DNA of 64,000 nt from Mycobacterium kubicae (GTDB lineage Bacteria; Actinomycetota; Actinomycetes; Mycobacteriales; Mycobacteriaceae): assembly GCF_015689175.1 (NCBI RefSeq), contig NZ_CP065047.1:2418001-2482000 (forward strand), in the 5' to 3' direction. A program made the translations under genes and the position numbers. Numbering within the stretch: position 1 is the stretch's first letter; each line of letters opens with the position of its first letter. Under the pieces are notes generated by a model. The model was not told the DNA's origin and made no database searches. It was given only the letters and a program-made list of their open reading frames with translations. Shown one piece after another: positions 51,128 through 60,626 of this stretch.

Positions 51128-52240
51128 GTGAACGTTAAGAGCGGCCGCATGGATGCGATCGTCAACGCGGCGACTGGCATCACAATGCGCGCGCTTCCCC
51201 GGATACCCAACCCTGTAAAGCGGCTGCTTCTGGGCGGTCGTTCGATCGTCATCGACGGCAATGCCCTCGACACCACCCTGCAGCTGTTGCTTGCCATGCA
51301 ACGCGTCGCAGGAAGGGAAGGGCTGGTGTCAAGCGACGACGTTGTCGCCGAGCGTTCACGACTTGAATTGTTGACCGCGAGTATCAAACAGGACATCAAC
51401 GTGGCTGCCGTTTGCAACCTTTCGATACCCGGACCTGCCGGACCCATCCCCGCCCGGCACTACCGCCCGGACGCAAGCGCGGCTGGATCTAATTGCGTCT
51501 CCACTGCGCTCTTGGTCTTTTACCACGGTGGTGGCTTCACACTCGGCAGCGTCGACACCCACGATGATCAATGCCGGTTGATTTGTCGGGATGCCGGACT
51601 TCCCGTGCTATCCATCGGCTATCGGTTGGCTCCGGAAGACAAGTTCCCTGCCGCCGTCGTCGACGCATTCGCGGCATACAGGTGGGCTGTCGATAACGCT
51701 GTCGAACTCGGCGCGGACCCGAAACGTGTTGGGGTTGGGGGCGACAGTGCGGGCGGAACTCTCGCCGCCGTGGTATCGCAGCTCGCACGCGACCAGGGTT
51801 TGCAACTGCCTGCTCTGCAATTGCTGATCTACCCGGGAACCGATTACCTCAACGCGACTCGCTCAAGAGCGTTGTTCGCCGACGGGTTCTTGCTCAATAG
51901 CAGCGATCTTGCTTGGTTCCGGCACAATTATCTCGACGGCGCCGGTGTCGAGTTGTCCGACGCGCGCGTTTCACCGCTGCTGGCTGACGACTTGTCAGGC
52001 TTGCCACCGGCGCTGGTGCTGACCGCGGGATTTGACCCGTTGCGCGACGAGGGTAAGCAGTACGTGGAAGCCATGCGGGCTGCGGGTGTCTTCGTAGATC
52101 ATCGCGAGTGCGGTTCGCTGACTCACGGGTTCGCCATGTTATTTCCCATCGGTGGCGACAGCGCCGCTGCCACTACGGAGATGGTGTGCGCGCTGCGCGC
52201 CCATATCGGCAGGGGCGCCGGGGCCGCACCGGTACGCTGA
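51128..52240 (+). CDS. Alpha/beta hydrolase, hormone-sensitive-lipase-type esterase
   Basis: 370 aa. The HSL oxyanion motif HGGGF and nucleophile motif GDSAGG are present; the acid is in TAGFDPLRDEG and the His in SLTHGFAM, completing the triad. An N-terminal cap of about 110 residues precedes the catalytic domain. This class includes mycobacterial Lip esterases (LipH/LipI/LipN type). The GTG start has AGGAGG about 8 nt upstream. No signal peptide, so probably cytosolic. No partner gene on its strand nearby. Confidence 0.9.
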   Translation: MNVKSGRMDAIVNAATGITMRALPRIPNPVKRLLLGGRSIVIDGNALDTTLQLLLAMQRVAGREGLVSSDDVVAERSRLELLTASIKQDINVAAVCNLSIPGPAGPIPARHYRPDASAAGSNCVSTALLVFYHGGGFTLGSVDTHDDQCRLICRDAGLPVLSIGYRLAPEDKFPAAVVDAFAAYRWAVDNAVELGADPKRVGVGGDSAGGTLAAVVSQLARDQGLQLPALQLLIYPGTDYLNATRSRALFADGFLLNSSDLAWFRHNYLDGAGVELSDARVSPLLADDLSGLPPALVLTAGFDPLRDEGKQYVEAMRAAGVFVDHRECGSLTHGFAMLFPIGGDSAAATTEMVCALRAHIGRGAGAAPVR

Positions 52241-52314
52241 CTGACTGGCTCTAGGGAAACGCCGCTCCCAGTTGTTCCCCGACCGCTCAACTGGTGTCGG
52301 CGCACCTCAACGGA

Positions 52315-53073
52315 TCAAGAGTTGCGGTTGGCCAAGCGGACGAGCCATTCCAACAACAAGTCCCGTTCTGCGGAGGTCAGTGGTGTGTCATCCGAACGCC
52401 GGATCGCTTCCCGCAGGGCGACAGCACGAGCGGTCAGCACCGGAGATTTCGCGGCCACCGCGCTCTTCTTGCTCGTTATTGCCGACAGCACGTTGTCGCG
52501 TCCCAGTGCCGACAACTGCATCTCGCGCTCTTCGGGCGGTACGGCGATGAGCGTCAACACCGTACCTACTGCGGCGGCGTGAACCAGCTTGGTCGCGCGC
52601 TCAACACTCATCCGCAGCCGGCCGTCGTCCGCGAGCTTGGTGACTATCTGCTCGAGGAGTTTGATGGCCTCGGCTGCACCTGAACTCGGAGCACCGGGGC
52701 GCGATTGTACGAATGTCAACACATAGGTATCTGAGTGGGAAAGGCCGAATTCCACGTGTGCATCCCATAACTGGCGAAAGTCTTGCAAGGTGTCACCGGA
52801 TGCGCTTAGGAGGCGACGGCGCTTGCTTCCTATGTAGTCAGCCAGAACGAAATGTGACACCGCATCGAGCAGCTCGTCTTTCCCGCCGAATTCCCGATAG
52901 ATGACCGGTGGCTGCACACCCGCCGCCGTCGCGACAGCTCGAGTTGAAACGGCTTCAATGCCGCCGGTTCGCAACAATTCTGCGGCGGCCCGCAGCACCT
53001 TCTCCGACCGAGTGGGGGGTTCGGCGTCGACGCCTGCCCCAGGTGACTTACGGCGTCGAGTCTGCTCTAGCAT
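52315..53073 (-). CDS. TetR-family transcriptional regulator
   Basis: 252 aa. HTH block: LRAAAELLRTGGIEAVSTRAVATAAGVQPPVIYREFGGKDELLDAV. Paralogous over its whole length to the TetR at 48143. The upstream region contains GGTAG-TTG-CTACC (near 53088-53100) and ATGGTATCG, the latter also seen (ATGGTAGCG) before the other tetR gene. The natural targets may have been the divergent promoter now deleted at 54.25 kb. Confidence 0.87.
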   Translation of the reverse strand: MLEQTRRRKSPGAGVDAEPPTRSEKVLRAAAELLRTGGIEAVSTRAVATAAGVQPPVIYREFGGKDELLDAVSHFVLADYIGSKRRRLLSASGDTLQDFRQLWDAHVEFGLSHSDTYVLTFVQSRPGAPSSGAAEAIKLLEQIVTKLADDGRLRMSVERATKLVHAAAVGTVLTLIAVPPEEREMQLSALGRDNVLSAITSKKSAVAAKSPVLTARAVALREAIRRSDDTPLTSAERDLLLEWLVRLANRNS

Positions 53074-53162
53074 GTTAACGATGGTATCGGGTAGTTGCTA
53101 CCAAGCGTTGCAAGACCGGGGATGTGGTCACCGGGGTTGACTGCGGGGCGCGCCCGCCGATG

Positions 53163-54250
53163 CTAAGCGGTGGTTATCAATTCGGCTGCTCGTTCACCGA
53201 TCGCATACACCGTCGCAGCAGTGTTGTTGGAGGGGGTCGACGGCATAATCGACGCGTCGGCGATTCGAAGGCCGCTGATGCCGTGGACCCGTAGTTGGGC
53301 GTCGACGACTGACATGTCGGTATCGCCCATGGCGCAGGTTCCGACGGGGTGGATGTAGGACTGGAAGGCATTTTTGGCGTAGCTGCGCCAGGCCTCCTCG
53401 TCGTCGACGACGGGCCCGGGCGCGGCCTCCGCACAGCGCCACCGGTCGAACGCGGTCGCTTCGCCGAGTTGACGTGCGCGCCGCAGCGCCTCGACAAGTG
53501 TGCGCAAGTCTCTGTCATCGCTGAAGTAGTTCGGATCGATGGCCGGTCTGTCACCGGCATCCGGCCCCGATAGCCTGATAGTGCCGCGACTGAACGGTTG
53601 CATGAGTGCAGCTGCGATCGCGTAACCGGCCACCGCGCCGTCATCGCCCGGCAGGCCGATTCCGGTGGAATTGATCACCATGATTTGGATGTCGGGGCCG
53701 TCGGTGGCGCACTCGGTCTCGACCAATCCGATGACCTCGCAATGCCCGCTGCAGCTTGGCGGAATTTGCCTTGCGGAGTCGTACACCACCCGTGCCAGCA
53801 CATGGTTCTGCAAATTTGCGCCGACGCCGGGTAGGTCGAGCTGGACACCGACGCCGACTTCGCGAAGATGTCCGTGCGGGCCCACTCCGGACAACATCAG
53901 TAAATGCGGCGATCCGATCGCGCCGGCGGCCAGCATGACTTCGCCGCAGCGGACGACGGTAGCCGACTTAGTTTGCCCCACCGTGAATTCGACACCCGTA
54001 CACCGGCCGTTTTCAATGCGAATTCGCTGCACCATCGCATCGGGAACGAAGGTCAGATTCGGTCGGCTCAACGCGGGCAATAGGTATGCATCCGCAGCGC
54101 TCAGCCGTTTCCCGTCGACGATGTTGTTCAACGTGGGCCCAAAGCCGACCTCGAGGCCGCCACCGATGTCGACGGCTCGCCGATACCCGCATTCGGCCGC
54201 TGCATCCAGGCCCGCGGCCGCTATCGGGTGCAACGGATCGAAGCTGAAGT
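53163..54250 (-). pseudogene. GMC-family FAD oxidoreductase missing its N-terminal FAD-binding part
   Basis: About 362 residues match the middle and end of a GMC (choline dehydrogenase-like) oxidoreductase, starting at FDPLHPIAAAGLDAAAECGY. Signatures include GEVMLAAGAIGSPHLLMLSGVGP and the C-terminal catalytic YIHPVGTCAMG and GLRIADASIMPSTPSNNT. The N-terminal GxGxxG FAD motif and roughly 150-170 residues are absent, so it should be inactive. The frame stays open to 54305, but the extra residues (MPASNSSATSKTSKP) come from the antisense of the next fragment. Truncated by a deletion near 54250. Confidence 0.82.
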
Positions 54251-54270
54251 TGCGGTCGGCCGGCTTGCTG

Positions 54271-54570
54271 GTTTTCGACGTCGCCGACGAGTTGGACGCG
54301 GGCACGCTCGTCGCGGGTGAAGCGGGATACCCACGGCGGGCTCGGGTCCGGGCACAATGCGCATTCGCCGCTCGGCAGACAATGGAGGCCGTTCAGACTC
54401 TTCTCGATGTCTGCGGTACCGGGGGATTCGCAGAGGCCAGTCGGATGCAGCAATATTGGCGTGATGCCAGCGTCGCTGCGCGACATGCCGCACTCAACGT
54501 CCATGTCGGGTACGAGATTTACGGCAAGTCGTTGCTCGGCGTTGCCGAACGGATATCACCGCTGGTGTGA
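54271..54570 (+). pseudogene. C-terminal fragment of an acyl-CoA-dehydrogenase-type flavoprotein
   Basis: About 99 residues in the +1 frame match the last helical domain of acyl-CoA dehydrogenase/HsaA-like flavin monooxygenases (RARVRAQCAFAARQTMEAVQ, GTGGFAEASRMQQYWRDASV, RHAALNVHVGYEIYG). The N-terminal and middle domains are missing and no start signal precedes it. It faces away from the GMC fragment, and both break within about 30 bp of each other, which suggests a single deletion of a divergent gene pair's 5' ends and promoters. Confidence 0.8.
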
Positions 54571-54676
54571 TGTCCCGCAATTCACCCGGTCCGAGTTCAT
54601 AGAGACCGAACCCTGCTACCCACCACACCGTCTACCCGGTACCACCGATTGCTGATCCCGACCCGAAAGGAGAATC

Positions 54677-55507
54677 GTGACACCATCGCTCGAGGTCTTC
54701 CGAACCCGCCTCGAAGAGAAAGTTCTCTTTGCCACCCTGGATGCGCCGCCGCTGAACCTGGTTGGGGCAGAAATGGTTCGAGATCTTGTTTCGCTGGTTC
54801 AGTATCTGCAGACAGCAGGCGACGAAGTCGCGGTGGTGGTCTTCGACAGCGCCAATCGCCACTTCTTCAGCGCGCACGTCGACATGTTGAATGTTCCGGG
54901 AGTACGTGCGGAAGCCGCCCGTCTGGGCGACGGCTGCACCCTGGGCGGACTGTATCGCCGGATCAGCACTCTCGATCAAGTCACGATCGCGTCCATTGCC
55001 GGAAGGGTTCGCGGAGCCGGGAGCGAATTCATCCTGGCCTGTGACATGCGCTTCGCGTCCAGAGAACATGCGCTGTTCGGCCAACCCGAAGTCGGCGTCG
55101 GTGCTATTCCCGGAGCTGGTGCAGCGCAGCACCTTACGCGGCTGTTGGGGCGTGGCCGCGCGCTGGAAGTGTTGCTCGGCTCAGACGACTATTCCGCTGA
55201 CCTCGCCGAGAGATACGGGTGGGTAAACCGCGCTTTGCCTGATGAAGACCTCGGTCCGTTCGTCGACGCGCTCGCCCGCAGGATCGCTCGGTTCCCCCTG
55301 GCTGCGTTAGCCGACACCAAGCGACGCGTCAACGAGATCACCCTCGCGCGAGTCTCTGAGCTGGACGAGGACGGTCGGTTGTTCTTGCAGGGCGCCCAAC
55401 GGCCCGAGTTCCAAGCCCGGATCAAGGCGTTGTTCGAGCAGGGTCTTCAAACCGACGGCGCAACCGAGGCCGATCTAGGAGCGGCACTTGCCAGGATCGC
55501 CCCTTAG
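54677..55507 (+). CDS. Enoyl-CoA hydratase/isomerase family protein
   Basis: 276 aa; crotonase fold. Both hydratase glutamates are in place: GAGSEFILACD and FGQPEVGVG. An oxyanion-hole glycine lies in FSAHVDML (usual FSAGADL), where the motif is degenerate. The GTG start has AAAGGAG about 6 nt upstream. It is about 100 nt after the acyl-CoA dehydrogenase fragment and was probably downstream of the intact gene in a catabolic operon. Confidence 0.87.
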   Translation: MTPSLEVFRTRLEEKVLFATLDAPPLNLVGAEMVRDLVSLVQYLQTAGDEVAVVVFDSANRHFFSAHVDMLNVPGVRAEAARLGDGCTLGGLYRRISTLDQVTIASIAGRVRGAGSEFILACDMRFASREHALFGQPEVGVGAIPGAGAAQHLTRLLGRGRALEVLLGSDDYSADLAERYGWVNRALPDEDLGPFVDALARRIARFPLAALADTKRRVNEITLARVSELDEDGRLFLQGAQRPEFQARIKALFEQGLQTDGATEADLGAALARIAP

Positions 55508-55534
55508 CGGCGCAGTGGCGGGCGGTGTCGCTGG

Positions 55535-55885
55535 TCACCGGCCGGCGCGTACCTGGGGAGAGGCATGCTGCTCGCCCCACTTGCGCAGCTCACGCAGTAC
55601 CGGGGCCAAGTCCCGGCCGGCATCGGTGAGCAGGTAATCGTCGCGGGGCGGGTGGTCACTGTAGGGTCGGCGTTGCACCAGCCCGACGTCTTCGAGCTCA
55701 CGCAACCGGGCGACCAGACTGGCCCGTGGAGCGCCGGTATTTTGGCAGATGTCGTTGAACCTGGTTACACCCAAGCCTATTTCGCGCAGCGCAAGCAACG
55801 CCCACCGGTCGCCGATCAATTGCAGCGCGTCGGCGATCGGACACACTCGCGGGCCGTTCTTACTGAGTGCAGAAGCTGAACTCAT
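55535..55885 (-). CDS. HxlR-family winged-helix regulator
   Basis: 116 aa. The HxlR signature is clear: CPIADALQLIGDRWALLALREIGLGVTRFNDICQNTGAPRASLVARLRELEDVGLVQRRPY and YLLTDAGRDLAPVLRELRKWG. The single Cys near the N-terminus is where redox-sensing HxlR proteins react. Divergent from fadD11, convergent with the enoyl-CoA hydratase. Target unknown; the fadD11 promoter in the 206-nt shared gap is the nearest candidate. Confidence 0.9.
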   Translation of the reverse strand: MSSASALSKNGPRVCPIADALQLIGDRWALLALREIGLGVTRFNDICQNTGAPRASLVARLRELEDVGLVQRRPYSDHPPRDDYLLTDAGRDLAPVLRELRKWGEQHASPQVRAGR

Positions 55886-56091
55886 GGAGTCAGTGTAGCG
55901 GGCGCCAACCGCCCGGCGCGAATCGGTGTGCGGCCTGGACCGACTCCTGACAGACCGCGCCGAGGACCGCCAGTATGTTCTCAGCGACTGGATATCTCTT
56001 GATGTATTCCGCGGCTCCCGACGCCGGACGTAGGCTCAGCTTTGTGATGGGGCCGGTCTGCAAGCCGGCGACACACCTGAGGGGAGCGGAG

Positions 56092-57918
56092 ATGTCAGCA
56101 GCCGAGCGGCCGGTCACCATGTGCGAAGCCTTCCAGCGCACGGCAGCAATCGATCCAGACGCCGTGGCCCTCCGGACGCCGGGAAATACGCAGACCCTGA
56201 CCTGGCGCGAGTACGCCGAGCAGGTGCAGCGAGTCGCGGCCGGACTGGCAGGGCTGGGCGTTCGCCGGGGCGACACGGTATCGCTGATGATGGCTAATCG
56301 CGTCGAGTTCTACCCGCTCGAGGTGGGTGCGCAACACGTTGGCGCGACGTCTTTTTCGGTGTACAACACGCTACCCGCCGAGCAACTGACGTACGTGTTC
56401 GACAACGCCGGCACCAAAGTCATGATCTGCGAGGAGCAGTACGTCGACCGGATCCGCGCCAGCGGCGCCCCGATCGAGCACATCATCTGCATCGACGGTC
56501 ACCCCGAGGGCACGCTGTCGGTAACTGACCTCTACGCGGCGGCCGACGAAAACTTCGACTTCGAATCGACGTGGCGGGCGGTACAACCTGATGACATCGT
56601 CACCCTGATCTACACATCCGGAACCACCGGAAACCCCAAGGGTGTGGAGATGACCCACACCAACCTGCTGTTCGAGGGACGCGCGATCGATGCCGTGCTG
56701 GGCGTTGAGTTCGGGGACCGAGGCACCTCTTACCTGCCGACGGCGCACATCGCCGACCGGATGTGCAACCTGTACATCCAGGAGATGTTCGGGACCCAGA
56801 TCACCACGGTGTCCGATCCGCGCGCCATCGTCGCCGCCCTGCCGGACGTGCGGCCCACCGTCTGGGGTGCAGTGCCGCGGGTTTGGGAGAAGCTCAAGGC
56901 CGGAATCGAGTTCACCGTCGGCAACGAAACCGACGAGATGAAGCGAGCGGCATTGCAGTGGGCGATGTCGGTGGCCGACAAACGTGCGGCCGCCTTGTTG
57001 GCCGGGGAACCGATGTCGGACGACGCAGCCGCCGAGTGGGCACAGGCAGACGAGCTGGTGTTGTCCAAATTGCGGGAACGCCTCGGCTTCGGCGAGCTGC
57101 GCTGGGCCATCTCCGGAGCAGCGCCCATCCCGCGGGAAACGCTGGCTTTCTTTGCCGGCATCGGCATCCCCATCGCGGAGGTCTGGGGAATGTCGGAGTT
57201 GAGCTGTGCCGCCACCGCCTATCATCCGCGCGAACTGCGGCTGGGCACCGTCGGCAGATTGTTGCCCGGATTGGAGGGCAAGATCGCCGAAGACGGCGAG
57301 TATCTGGTCCGCGGACCGCTGGTGATGAAGGGCTACCGCAAGGAGCCCGCCAAGACTGCCGAGGCCATTGACGCAGAGGGTTGGCTGCACACCGGTGACA
57401 TCTTCGATGTCGACGCGGACGGCTTCTTGCGCGTGGTCGACCGCAAGAAAGAGCTGATCATCAATGCGGCCGGAAAGAACATGTCCCCGGCCAACATAGA
57501 GAACACCATCTTGGCCGCCTGCCCCATGATCGGCGTGATGATCGTCATCGGGGACGGACGTCCGTACAACACCGCGCTGCTGGTCTTCGACGCCGACTCG
57601 GTAGGCCCGTATGCGGCCCAACACGGACTGCCGGACGCCTCACCCGAGGCGCTGGCGGCGAACCCGGAAGTGATCGCCCGGATTGCCGCCGGAGTCGCCG
57701 AGGGCAACGCCAAACTGGCTCGGGTCGAACAGATCAAGCGGTTCCGAGTGTTGCCCACCTTGTGGGAGCCCGGTGGCGACGAGATTACGTTGACGATGAA
57801 GCTCAAGCGCCGACCCATCAAAGAGAAATACGCCGCCGAGATCGAAGAGCTGTATGCCGCCGATCCAGGGCCGAATGTCCACGAGCCCACGGCCGCGCCG
57901 ACGGCTCAACCAGCGTGA
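56092..57918 (+). CDS. fadD11: Long-chain fatty acyl-CoA ligase, FadD11-like
   Basis: 608 aa. AMP-binding signature YTSGTTGNPKGVEMTHTN, core motifs [46 protein letters not shown], and the C-terminal domain of the FACL (CoA-forming) type. The ATG at 56092 has GGGGAGCGG upstream; the ORF extension to 55975 is not conserved. It is 13 nt upstream of plsB1, so acyl-CoA production and glycerol-3-phosphate acylation are in one operon, as Rv1550-Rv1551 in M. tuberculosis. Confidence 0.93.
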   Translation: MSAAERPVTMCEAFQRTAAIDPDAVALRTPGNTQTLTWREYAEQVQRVAAGLAGLGVRRGDTVSLMMANRVEFYPLEVGAQHVGATSFSVYNTLPAEQLTYVFDNAGTKVMICEEQYVDRIRASGAPIEHIICIDGHPEGTLSVTDLYAAADENFDFESTWRAVQPDDIVTLIYTSGTTGNPKGVEMTHTNLLFEGRAIDAVLGVEFGDRGTSYLPTAHIADRMCNLYIQEMFGTQITTVSDPRAIVAALPDVRPTVWGAVPRVWEKLKAGIEFTVGNETDEMKRAALQWAMSVADKRAAALLAGEPMSDDAAAEWAQADELVLSKLRERLGFGELRWAISGAAPIPRETLAFFAGIGIPIAEVWGMSELSCAATAYHPRELRLGTVGRLLPGLEGKIAEDGEYLVRGPLVMKGYRKEPAKTAEAIDAEGWLHTGDIFDVDADGFLRVVDRKKELIINAAGKNMSPANIENTILAACPMIGVMIVIGDGRPYNTALLVFDADSVGPYAAQHGLPDASPEALAANPEVIARIAAGVAEGNAKLARVEQIKRFRVLPTLWEPGGDEITLTMKLKRRPIKEKYAAEIEELYAADPGPNVHEPTAAPTAQPA

Positions 57919-57931
57919 CGGGGGAGCGGAT

Positions 57932-59839
57932 ATGACAGTGCGCGAAGTCGGCCGGGTCGGAGTACGAAAAGTACTGCAGCGCACCGGAATCGTCGAGGAA
58001 TCCGGCACCGCGTTGCCAACCGACCCCGACGAGGTCGCCCAACTGCTCAGCGCCAAGTGGTTCGGCGATCGGCTCAACGCCCTTGCCGACGAGCTGAGCC
58101 GCGAACCCGCCAGCGTGCGCGCCGAGGCCGCAAGTTATCTGCGCGAAATGGCGGCGTCGCTCAACGAACGACCGGTACAGGCCTGGCGCGGCTTCAGTCG
58201 CTGGCTGATGCGGGCCTACGACGTTCTGGTCGACGAGGACCAGATCGCCGCGCTGCGCAAACTGGACCGCAAGGCGACGCTGGCGTTCGCCTTCTCGCAC
58301 CGCTCCTACCTGGACGGGTTGCTGCTTCCCGAGGCGATCGTCGCGAACCGGCTTTCACCGGCGCTCACCTTCGGCGGATCGAACCTGAATTTCTTCCCCA
58401 TGGGCGGCTGGGCCAAGCGCACCGGAACCATTTTCATCAGGCGCCAGACCAAGGACATCCCGGTCTACCGCTTCGTATTGCGCGCTTACGCAGCACAACT
58501 GGTGCAAAATCACGCCAACCTCACCTGGTCGATCGAAGGTGGACGCACCCGCACCGGCAAGCTGCGTCCCCCGGTGTTCGGGATTCTGCGCTACCTCACC
58601 GATGCGGTCGACGAAATCGACGGACCGGAAGCGTATCTGATCCCCACCTCCATCGTGTACGACCAGTTGCACGAGGTGGCGGCCATGACCAACGAGGCCT
58701 ACGGCGCCGTGAAGCGACCCGAGGACTTCCGCTTCCTGATCAGGCTGGCTCGCCAGCAAGGCGAACGGCTCGGCCGCGCGTATCTCGACTTCGGAGAACC
58801 CCTTCCGCTGCGCAAGCGCCTCGAGGAACTGCGCGCCGAAGAATCGGCGACCGGAACCGAAGTCGAGCGCATCGCTTTGGACGTCGAACACCGAATCAAC
58901 CGTGCTACGCCGGTGACGCCCACCGCGGTGGTGAGCCTGGCGCTGCTCGGTGCGGACCGATCCCTGTCCATCAGTGAAGTGCTGGCCACCGTGCAACCCT
59001 TGGCCAGCTACATCGCGGCACGCAACTGGACGGTGGCTGGTGCCGCCGATCTGACGAACCGGTCGACCATCCGCTGGACCCTGCACCAGATGGTCGCCTC
59101 GGGCGTGCTCAGTGTCTACGACGCCGGGACCGAGGCGGTATGGGGAATCTGCCCGGATAAGCACCTGGTTGCGGCTTTCTACCGCAACACGGCGATCCAC
59201 ATCCTCGTCGACCGCGCCATCGCCGAGACGGCGTTGCTTGCGGCCGTAGAAGTCGGAGAGACCGCGGGGAGCGCGGGGGATGGCTCGGTGGCACCGGCAA
59301 CGGTCCGTGACGAGGCGCTGCGGCTGCGGGAGCTGCTCAAGTTCGAGTTCTTGTTCTCCGCCCGCGCGCAGTTCGAGAAGGAGCTAGCCGACGAGGTTCG
59401 CTTGATCGGTGCGGTCGACACCAGCAAGGCCGCCGACGCCGGTGCGGTGCGAGGGTTACTGGAATCGGCCGACGTGTTGCTGGCGCATCTGGTGCTGCGG
59501 CCCTTCCTGGACGCCTACCACATCGTCGCCGACCGGCTGGCCGCCCTGGAAGACGAATCTCTCGACGAAGAAGCATTTCTGGCCGAATGCCTCGAGGTGG
59601 GCAAGCAGTGGGAGCTGCAACGCAGGATCGCCAACGCGGAGTCGCGGTCGATGGAGCTGTTCAAAACCGCCCTGCGGTTGGCCCGGCATCGGGAGCTGGT
59701 CGACGGTTCCGACCCTGAACACATCGCCAAGCGGCGTCAAGAATTCGCCGACGAGATTGCCGCCGCCACCCGGCGGGTGAATGTGATCGCCGAACTCGCC
59801 AGAACGCGGGTCAGGCGCGCGGTTGCTCCAGCACCCTGA
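57932..59839 (+). CDS. plsB1: Glycerol-3-phosphate acyltransferase-like protein PlsB1
   Basis: 635 aa. The acyltransferase motifs are in order: HX4D as SHRSYLD, GGSNLNFFPMGGWAKRTGTIFIRR, SIEGGRTRTGKL and YLIPTSIVYDQL. This enzyme class acylates position 1 of glycerol-3-phosphate in phospholipid and triacylglycerol synthesis and is peripheral or membrane associated. The ATG at 57932 has GGGGGAGCGG upstream; the extension to 57854 lies inside fadD11. Mycobacteria also have a second paralog, PlsB2. The tail overlaps the minus-strand small gene by 29 bp. Confidence 0.93.
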   Translation: MTVREVGRVGVRKVLQRTGIVEESGTALPTDPDEVAQLLSAKWFGDRLNALADELSREPASVRAEAASYLREMAASLNERPVQAWRGFSRWLMRAYDVLVDEDQIAALRKLDRKATLAFAFSHRSYLDGLLLPEAIVANRLSPALTFGGSNLNFFPMGGWAKRTGTIFIRRQTKDIPVYRFVLRAYAAQLVQNHANLTWSIEGGRTRTGKLRPPVFGILRYLTDAVDEIDGPEAYLIPTSIVYDQLHEVAAMTNEAYGAVKRPEDFRFLIRLARQQGERLGRAYLDFGEPLPLRKRLEELRAEESATGTEVERIALDVEHRINRATPVTPTAVVSLALLGADRSLSISEVLATVQPLASYIAARNWTVAGAADLTNRSTIRWTLHQMVASGVLSVYDAGTEAVWGICPDKHLVAAFYRNTAIHILVDRAIAETALLAAVEVGETAGSAGDGSVAPATVRDEALRLRELLKFEFLFSARAQFEKELADEVRLIGAVDTSKAADAGAVRGLLESADVLLAHLVLRPFLDAYHIVADRLAALEDESLDEEAFLAECLEVGKQWELQRRIANAESRSMELFKTALRLARHRELVDGSDPEHIAKRRQEFADEIAAATRRVNVIAELARTRVRRAVAPAP

Positions 59840-60041
59840 GAACCAGTCCTACCGCGACGGCTAGGCCGGCGGCGCCGAGAACAGCCGGCGCCGGGCTTGC
59901 CGTAACGGCCCCGATGATGAGCAGCGCGACGACACCGGCGAGCACCGCGAACACCTTGTGCCGCGGCCAGGGCACACCCGCGATCAGCACATCAGAGCTG
60001 CTCGCAGCGCTGAGTGAGCGGACATGCTCGGAAGTCGTCAT
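59811..60041 (-). CDS. Small two-helix membrane protein, unknown function
   Basis: 76 aa. A hydrophilic N-terminus (TSEHVRSLSAASSSDVLIAGVPWPRHK) is followed by two hydrophobic segments (VFAVLAGVVALLIIGAVTA and PAVLGAAGLAVAVGLVLRVL), each long enough to span the membrane. No family is recognised. Its 3' end overlaps plsB1 tail-to-tail. In M. tuberculosis the frdABCD operon lies in this place and is absent here. Confidence 0.65.
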   Translation of the reverse strand: MTTSEHVRSLSAASSSDVLIAGVPWPRHKVFAVLAGVVALLIIGAVTASPAPAVLGAAGLAVAVGLVLRVLEQPRA

Positions 60042-60155
60042 AGTTTCAGAGTACTAGGCACTTGAATTTTCGGTCAAACGAAACCCTGGATGTGGGTGGG
60101 CTGCCGGCGGGCTGCCGGCGCAGTCGGTTAAAAGGCACGGCTTAGAGTGGGTTAC

Positions 60156-60593
60156 ATGCCGCTGTCAGGTGAATATGCCCCCAGCCCGTGGGACTGGGCT
60201 CGCGAACAAGCCGACAAGTACACCGAATCCGGCGGTGCTGAAGCCGCCGACATGAAGGGCAAACCGATCATCGTGCTGACCACCGTCGGCGCCAAGACCG
60301 GCAAGCTTCGCAAGACGCCCCTGATGCGCGTCGAGCACAACGGCGAGTACGCCGTGGTCGCCTCGCTCGGTGGCGCACCCAAGAACCCGGTCTGGTACTA
60401 CAACATCAAGAAGAATCCGCGGGTCGAACTGCAGGACGGCAGCGTCACCCGCGACTACGACGCCCGCGAGGTGTTCGGCGACGAGAAGGCCACCTGGTGG
60501 GAGCGCGCCGTCGAAGCGTGGCCGGACTACGCCGAGTACCAGACGAAGACCGATCGCCAGATCCCGGTCTTCGTGCTGACCCCGGTGAACTGA
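60156..60593 (+). CDS. F420/deazaflavin-dependent nitroreductase-family protein (Rv1558-like)
   Basis: 145 aa; nearly identical in layout to Rv1558 of M. tuberculosis. Split-barrel Ddn family: [47 protein letters not shown], the F420-binding core, and IPVFVLTPV at the end. Such proteins reduce quinones or nitro compounds with F420H2. The ATG at 60156 is 7 nt after a TAGAGT -10 box (60143-60148), so the mRNA is likely leaderless; an 11-bp tandem repeat GGGCTGCCGGC (60098-60119) lies upstream. Confidence 0.9.
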   Translation: MPLSGEYAPSPWDWAREQADKYTESGGAEAADMKGKPIIVLTTVGAKTGKLRKTPLMRVEHNGEYAVVASLGGAPKNPVWYYNIKKNPRVELQDGSVTRDYDAREVFGDEKATWWERAVEAWPDYAEYQTKTDRQIPVFVLTPVN

Positions 60594-60626
60594 AAGACCT
60601 GTTGGGCGGCATGGCACCATTGATCG

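Noticed and set aside
52294..52683. 129-codon plus-strand ORF over the second tetR
   Set aside because: Antisense of a clear TetR gene; no domain.
53665..54270. Upstream part of the 301-codon ORF that ends in the acyl-CoA dehydrogenase fragment
   Set aside because: It is antisense to the GMC oxidoreductase fragment. Only the last 99 codons show protein homology.
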